Positions 57,032 through 64,000 of a DNA stretch of 64,000 nucleotides are shown here, one piece after another. Origin of the DNA: Caenorhabditis remanei. Lineage: Eukaryota; Nematoda; Chromadorea; Rhabditida; Rhabditidae. The notes under the pieces were generated by a model, which searched no databases, had not been told where the DNA came from, and saw only the letters and a program-made list of their open reading frames with translations. The translations under genes and the position numbers were made by a program. Within the stretch, counting starts at the first letter, position 1; every line of letters begins with the position of its first letter. Location: assembly GCF_010183535.1 (NCBI RefSeq), contig NC_071330.1, forward strand, positions 16,659,717-16,723,716, read 5' to 3'.

Positions 57032-57395
57032 TTTCAGTGATTTTCTGAAAAAAATTCGCTGAAAAATATTTAAAAAATTTCATAAAAACGGTCGCGGCCG
57101 AGGGTGTTCCTCTTCCATGTTGCAAGCGCGCCCTATCTCGACGCGCAGAAAACCTGGCAGTGTGCCAAGATTACAATATGACTCATTTCGATAAGCTGGA
57201 ATTGATGGATTAAATGATTTTTCTGCGATTTTTTTTGCTTATATTAAAATTAGGCTGTATTTGAAATTATTAAACTAAAAATTTCACATAAAATCTGTCG
57301 AAAATATCGATTTGCATGGCTATTGATTTTTTATAATCGTTTTTAGTTTTTTCTGGACGGTTTCCCATCAAATTTTTGCGATTTTTCAGTATTTC
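57032..57395. promoter_or_regulatory. Shared spacer between divergent Arb2 and PP4 genes
   Basis: 364 bp between start codons of opposite strands, with a GC-rich core (CGGTCGCGGCCGAGGGTG, CGCGCCCTATCTCGACGCGC) unlike the AT-rich surroundings. Trans-splice-like acceptors lie on each side: TTTTTCAG near 57388 on the plus strand, and a TTTCAG about 15 bases before the Arb2 ATG on the minus strand. A common promoter is likely by position only. Confidence 0.55.
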
Positions 57396-60300
57396 ATGGC
57401 TCTGGCAGTCGCCGAAACGACGCAAAATGAGACATTCGCCCGATCGGACTCCCCGACGTCAGGACCATCGGATCAGTTGAGTACACATGACTTGGATCGG
57501 TAAGTTCTTTGAAATTTAGTGTTTTTGGGGTGAAAAAAGCTGAAAAAGACGAAAAAAAACGTTGAAAACCACCCCGAAAACCTCAAAAATCGATATTTTT
57601 CACCTAAAATATTGATTTTCATATTTTCATCGAAAAATCCCAAATTTTAGCTCAAAATGCTCCAAATTTTCTCAATTTTTCGAATAAATTGTTCATATTT
57701 TACAGCCACATTGAAAAACTGATGAGATGCGAGCTCATCGCCGAACAAGACGTCAAAACGTTGTGCGCCAAAGCCCGAGAGATATTAGCAGAGGAGGGAA
57801 ACGTGCAAGTCATCGATTCACCTGTAACGGTGGGTTTTTCGCTGGTTTTCAGCTGAAATTAGCTGAAAAATCGCAATTTTCGTGTCGGAAAACCTATTTT
57901 TGCCCAAAAAATTGGTTTTTTTTGTGATTTTTTCGACTAAAAACTCAGTTTTTTCACTTAAAATCGGAATTTTTGGCTGAAAATCGATATTTTCAGATTT
58001 GCGGCGACATCCACGGCCAATTCTACGACTTAATGGAACTGTTTAAAGTGGGCGGTCCGGTGCCGAACACCAACTATCTGTTCCTCGGAGATTTCGTCGA
58101 TCGGGGATTTTATTCGGTTGAGGTGCGGAATTCAATGAAAAATAGTTGAAATTTAGAGTTCTGGAGTGAAAAATCAGTGAAAAATTAAGGTTTTTTTTCA
58201 AAAAATGGAAAAATTGCTGATTTTCGGTGAAAATTTGACACAAAAACTAGAAAAATCTCTTTCTGGCGCACATTTGACGCGGTTTATCGTTTTACGAGTG
58301 TCTGGCGCGCCTTAGACGCGTTTCAGAGAGTTTGAGACATCCGGATAGAGAGACACTGACAAATTGACATTTTCCGATAGTTTTATGTCGAAAATACACT
58401 GAAAATCGTATCATTTTGTGGAAAGTGCGCTCTAATGATAATCCGGTATAACAATCTGTTATTTTACGATCTCAGACATTGAAAATATCAGAAATTTAAC
58501 TGGATTATCTGTAGAGCGCACTTGCCACTTTGATGCGGAAGCTATGCCCAAATTTTCATATTTCGGAATGTAGAAAGTGCGCTCTAATGATATTTCTGTT
58601 GTTTTAGACCCGTTTTCACTCATTTTTCACCGTTTTTTCCATCAAAAATCCCTCAAAATCCCCATTTTTTCGTTTTTTTCCAGACATTTCTCCTGCTACT
58701 CGCTCTGAAAGCCCGTTACCCGGATCGGATGATGCTAATCCGTGGAAATCATGAATCCCGTCAGATTACTCAAGTCTATGGATTCTATGATGAATGCCTT
58801 CGGAAGTACGGTAACGCCTCCGTCTGGAAGCACTGCACTGAAGTTTTCGACTATTTGGCGCTGGCCGCCGTCATTGATGGAAAGGTTTTCTGTGTGCACG
58901 GAGGATTGTCGCCGTCGATCAGTACGATGGATCAGATTCGGGTTATTGATAGGAAGCAGGAGGTAAATGAGCGAAAATTCGAGGAAAATTGCTCAAAATC
59001 GTGGAAAAAAGACGATTTTTGTGCTGAAAATCGTGAAAAACTATACTTTTTCAGCTGAAAATGATGAAAAACGAAGAATTTTAGCTGTAGAAGCCATTTC
59101 AGTGATTTAGCCTCAATTTTGTGTCGGAGCTGAAAAACTGAGCTGAAATTCTGGCTCGATATGGTGAAATGGAGTTTGAACCATTTTTAGCACTTTTTTC
59201 AGCGAAAATCCAGCAAAAATCGATTAAAATCCTGGAAAAATGACGATTTTTGTGTAAAAACCGCGAAAAACTACACTGGAAGCTCGTTTTTAGCTCAAAA
59301 ATTTTAGTTTTTAACTGAAAATAGACTGAAAAGAGTTTTGGCCATTTTAAGGACTTTTTAGGCGAAAAACCCAACAAAATCGCTCAAAAAAACCGACAAA
59401 AATTGTGGAAAATGAGTCCAAATAACAAAAACTCAATTTCCAGCCATTTCTGACTCAAAAATCATGAAAATAATAAAAAAAATCAGCCTTTCGGCATGAA
59501 AACAAGGTGAAAGTCGTGTTTTTACCATAAAAATTTTTACCAAAACTCATATTTTTCGGTGAAAAACGTGTTTCTAGGCATTAGTTTTGTTCAAAAATCC
59601 GATTTTTATTGCCAAAAGCCTATATTTTTCGAGCTGAAAGTCAGTTTTCAGGCCAAAAATCTCGATTTTTGTCATTTTTTATGTCAAGAGAGCCGATTTT
59701 TTGCAATTTTTCAAGTCAAAATCACTCAATTCCTCGTCTATTTCCAGGTGCCACACGACGGCCCAATGTGTGATCTACTGTGGTCTGATCCAGAAGAAGG
59801 GAATGTCGGTTGGGGATTGAGTCCACGTGGAGCCGGATATCTATTCGGGGCAGACGCTTCTAAGACATTCTGCGAAACGAATGGAGTTGATCTGATTTGT
59901 CGAGCACATCAATTGGTTATGGAGGGATATAAATGGCATTTTAATGAGAAAGTACTCACCGTTTGGTCGGCGCCCAATTATTGTTATCGGTAAGAGTGAG
60001 AGAGATGAAAATGATTGAAATTGAGTAGAAATGACTGAAAATTCGACGATTTTGAGCTGAAAATCAAAGAAATCGATATGATATTATCCCAGAGACCCAG
60101 AGATCATTGGAAATAAGGAACAGACTGAAAATAGTCGATTTTAGGCAACAAAGGTTGGATTTTGGCTGAAAAATCGCAAAATATTGTCCAAAATCGTATG
60201 AAAATGGCTGAAAATGACAGAAAAGTATCGATTTTCAGTTAAAATCTGTTGAAATCGGTCTGAAATCGTCCAAAAAGCATACATTTTTCGTTGAGGCCCA

Positions 60301-60846
60301 GAGATCTTTAGGGAGCAGGAATAGACTGAAAATAGTCGATTTTAGGCAGCGAATTTCGGATTTTGAGCGAAACATAGTTCATATTTGCCGAAAATAGGCT
60401 GAAAATGGTCAAAATTTTGCGAGTTTTAGCTGAAAATCATCAAAAACTTGGCTGAAATCGATCAGAACCGTGTCCAGTGATAAATGACTGAAAATTTTTG
60501 ATTTCGAGTTTAAAAATGCGAAATTTCCCGCAATTTCAGCCGGAATCTCTAAAAAATTCGGTCAAAACTCTAACTTTTGAGCTAAAAATGACTGAAAATT
60601 TGTGAAAATTCGCGAATTTTAACCCGAAAAAAGCAATTTTAAAGCTGAAAATCTATGAAAAATTAGGATTTTCAGTAAATTCCACCCAAAAATCGAAAAA
60701 AAAATGTTATTTTCAGATGCGGAAACGTGGCGGCGATTCTGGAGCTCGACGAGAATCTCAACAAGGAATTCACCATTTTCGAGGCGGCACCACAGGAGAG
60801 TCGTGGCGCCCCGGCCAAGAAGCCACATGCCGACTATTTCCTTTGA
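57396..60846 (+). CDS. pph-4.1: Protein phosphatase 4 catalytic subunit
   Basis: Six exons in phase (57396-57499, 57706-57829, 57997-58122, 58684-58962, 59748-59989, 60717-60846) give 334 residues. All PPP-family motifs are present: GDIHGQ, GDFVDRG, RGNHESR, HGGLSPS, SAPNYC and the C-terminal DYFL that is typical of PP4 and is its methylation end. An N-terminal extension ([20 protein letters not shown]) precedes the core. It binds two metals and removes Ser/Thr phosphates, acting in centrosome maturation and meiosis in C. elegans. It is divergent from Arb2 and convergent with rpt-6. The choice of pph-4.1 over the paralogue pph-4.2 rests on remembered sequence and the Arb2 neighbour. Introns include low-complexity and repeat DNA, notably the intron at 58123-58683. 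Confidence 0.95.
58370..58600. repeat. Repeat copy B, inverse of 54890-55110
   Basis: CCGATAGTTTTATGTCGAAA, GCGCTCTAATGATAATCCGG and GCGGAAGCTATGCCCA correspond in reverse to copy A. It lies within an intron of pph-4.1. Confidence 0.75.
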
Positions 60847-61065
60847 TTGAGAGAGCATTTATATCATTTTATTTCTCTTTTTGTCTGAAAAAAAATTTCC
60901 AAAAAATTTTTTTTGTTTTCCCCATTTCCATCCAGCTTTTTCAGAATCTCCATCGATTTAAAAAATCTTTTTTTTTTCTATTTCCAACCTGAAATATCCT
61001 CATTATATACGTTTTCCCCTGGCCTTGATTCGAAATTTTCCCTTTTTCCCCCAACGAAAATCGTG

Positions 61066-61080
61066 TTTAATAAATAATTT
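61066..61080 (+). terminator. Polyadenylation signal of pph-4.1
   Basis: AATAAATAA about 220 bases after the stop, the first plausible signal downstream. Confidence 0.55.
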
Positions 61081-61261
61081 AAAATTCCTGTCACTGCCAT
61101 GGCTGAATTTGAGTTCAGCGTTTTGAGAGCTTTCAAAAAAGTGTAATCATGCCTAGGCAGGGTGTCCCGGCACGAAAAGTACAGTAATCTGGAGTTGGGT
61201 TACTGTACATTTCGTGGTGGGACGCAAATCAAACAATTTTTACTTTTTAGTATGATATTCA

Positions 61262-61765
61262 GATTCAGCTCGTCGAGACGCTTCGAATGAGTATAATCAT
61301 GCCCTGGTTTGAAGCAAGTTAGGTCTCGACGCGAAAACTACAGTAGTCTGGAGACTGGGATACTGTAGTTTTCGCGGCGGGACACAATTTCAACCAAACC
61401 TGGGCATGTTTATACCAGACTTGCAAGATTCCGGGCCGGCCCGATCGGCCCGGTCGGCCCGGATTTGAATTTTTGAACTTTTTTCACTACAATTTTTTAT
61501 CCAAAAATTTATTTTCTGAAAATGTTTCATATTTTTCCTCAAGTATATTTTTCAAAAACCTTCGAAACCTACAAAAAATTGTTTTTAAGAAATATTTTTC
61601 AAAAAAAATCGGGAAATTTTCGAAAAAAAAATTTGAATTTTTTTCAGTACTGAACTTCCGGGGCGGGCCCTGGAAATTTTCATTCCGGCCCGGCCCGGCC
61701 CGGCCCGGCCCGGCCCGTTGCAAGTCTGGTTTATACTTTTCTAGAAGCTCTCGGCGAGCTGAATC
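61262..61765. mobile_element. Palindromic foldback repeat split by a hAT-like MITE
   Basis: The left arm and core (CGAGACGCTTCGAATGAG ... CCTGGGCATG) break off at 61415, and the right arm resumes after 61736 with CTTTTCTAGAAGCTCTCGGC. The MITE at 61416-61728 lies in between. Duplicated GTTTATAC marks the join. Confidence 0.85.
61416..61728. mobile_element. hAT-like MITE with GGCCCGG arms, copy B
   Basis: Ends CAGACTTGCAA and TTGCAAGTCTG, flanked by GTTTATAC direct repeats (61408-61415, 61729-61736). The central ~190 bases are nearly identical to copy A in reverse orientation. Confidence 0.9.
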
Positions 61766-61923
61766 TTTTGGTGACAATGATTTCCGCATAAAATGAAATC
61801 CCTGCAATTTTTTCTACCTTTTCCGGATCTAAAAGAATCCATTAAATGTATTGTATTGTAGTATCGGGTACAGGGAAAAAGAGGGGAATAAATAAATAAA
61901 AGGGTCCAATAAAAAGAATACAA

Positions 61924-63653
<1,730 letters not shown>

Positions 63654-63759
63654 TTAGCAAAAACTGATACGAAAGGTCTAAAGCTAGCGATTTTCACTGT
63701 TTTTTCTGCAAAAATCTTAATTTTTCGTTGAAATTTTAAGAATTTTAAGCAAAATCGGA

Positions 63760-63970
63760 AATAATGGTCTGTCTGTCTGTCTGTGAATCCAGATGTCCCA
63801 TTCATCCGTCAGTCTGTAGATCTGTCTTTCCACATGTCCAAAACAACAGGTTTGTGGCAATCTGCTGAAAATCTGTCTGTCCGGATGTCCAGATGTCCAG
63901 ATTTCCATCATTTTTACCCGATTTTTCGCAATTTTTTTCTCAAAAGCGTGTCTGTACGTCCGGATGTCCG
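63760..63970. repeat. GTCTGTCTGTC / TCCGGATGTCC microsatellite cluster
   Basis: Short TCTG runs alternate with GATGTCCAGATGTCC. Similar text occurs at 43390, 49770, 49920, 55195 and 58340. Confidence 0.7.
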
Positions 63971-64000
63971 AAAACACTATTTTCCGTTGAAAAAATTGTA

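Noticed and set aside
61473..61807. Open frames on both strands across the GGCCCGG MITE
   Set aside because: The identical frame in copy A is explained by near-identical noncoding DNA; Gly/Pro/Ala runs come from the GGCCCGG arms.

Overview
The window is nuclear DNA from a Caenorhabditis-type nematode. The protein-coding exons match well-conserved metazoan families. They are split by many short introns with GT and TTTTCAG-type sites, genes are dense on both strands, at least two same-strand gene pairs have operon-like spacing, and the noncoding DNA is AT-rich and full of foldback and MITE repeats. All exon models come from reading frames, splice motifs and phase agreement; no alignment or search was run.

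Layout. 1-10969 (+): most of an IFT121/WDR35 gene (ifta-1), 3' complete, whose introns are filled with a degenerate 10-bp repeat and which hosts a small secreted-protein gene nested on the opposite strand (4413-5085). 10970-23130: a gene-poor accessory stretch with MITEs, a retroelement remnant (13.2-13.6 kb), Tc1-like foldback elements, minisatellites and several small hypothetical genes, the best being an acidic tail-anchored protein (19982-20562, -). 23134-27850 (+): a large secreted or membrane protein combining a WSN-like ectodomain, one membrane segment and a catalytically dead tyrosine-phosphatase domain. 28278-34957 (-): an ABCG/White half transporter. 35090-38592 (-): a P5/PDIA6-type protein disulfide isomerase ending in KDEL, 132 bp upstream of the transporter, so probably an operon. 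38593-42968: intergenic, with a four-copy array of ~275-bp units carrying conserved hairpins. 42969-45689 (-): a bZIP-type protein, preceded at operon-like distance by a small acidic-protein gene (45879-47034, -). 47035-50300: intergenic with MITEs, including a hAT-like element with a perfect 8-bp target duplication. 51032-52541 (-): a decayed PP4-like phosphatase copy. 53691-57031 (-): an Arb2/FAM172 family gene, head-to-head with the intact PP4 catalytic subunit gene pph-4.1 (57396-60846, +). 61924-63635 and beyond (-): the C-terminal part of proteasome ATPase rpt-6, with a ~1-kb minisatellite in one intron.

Functional themes. The genes are mainly housekeeping or signalling: cilium transport, ER folding, PP4 phosphatase and 26S proteasome. 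From memory, the PDI, the White transporter and rpt-6 have C. elegans relatives together on chromosome III (Y49E10), which supports the orthology; ifta-1 lies elsewhere in C. elegans, so the left junction may be a rearrangement. The most unusual items are the helically phased decamer repeats with duplicated exon fragments inside ifta-1, the pseudophosphatase receptor, the decayed PP4 copy, the hairpin-bearing tandem array near 41-42 kb, and hAT-like MITEs with intact 8-bp duplications.
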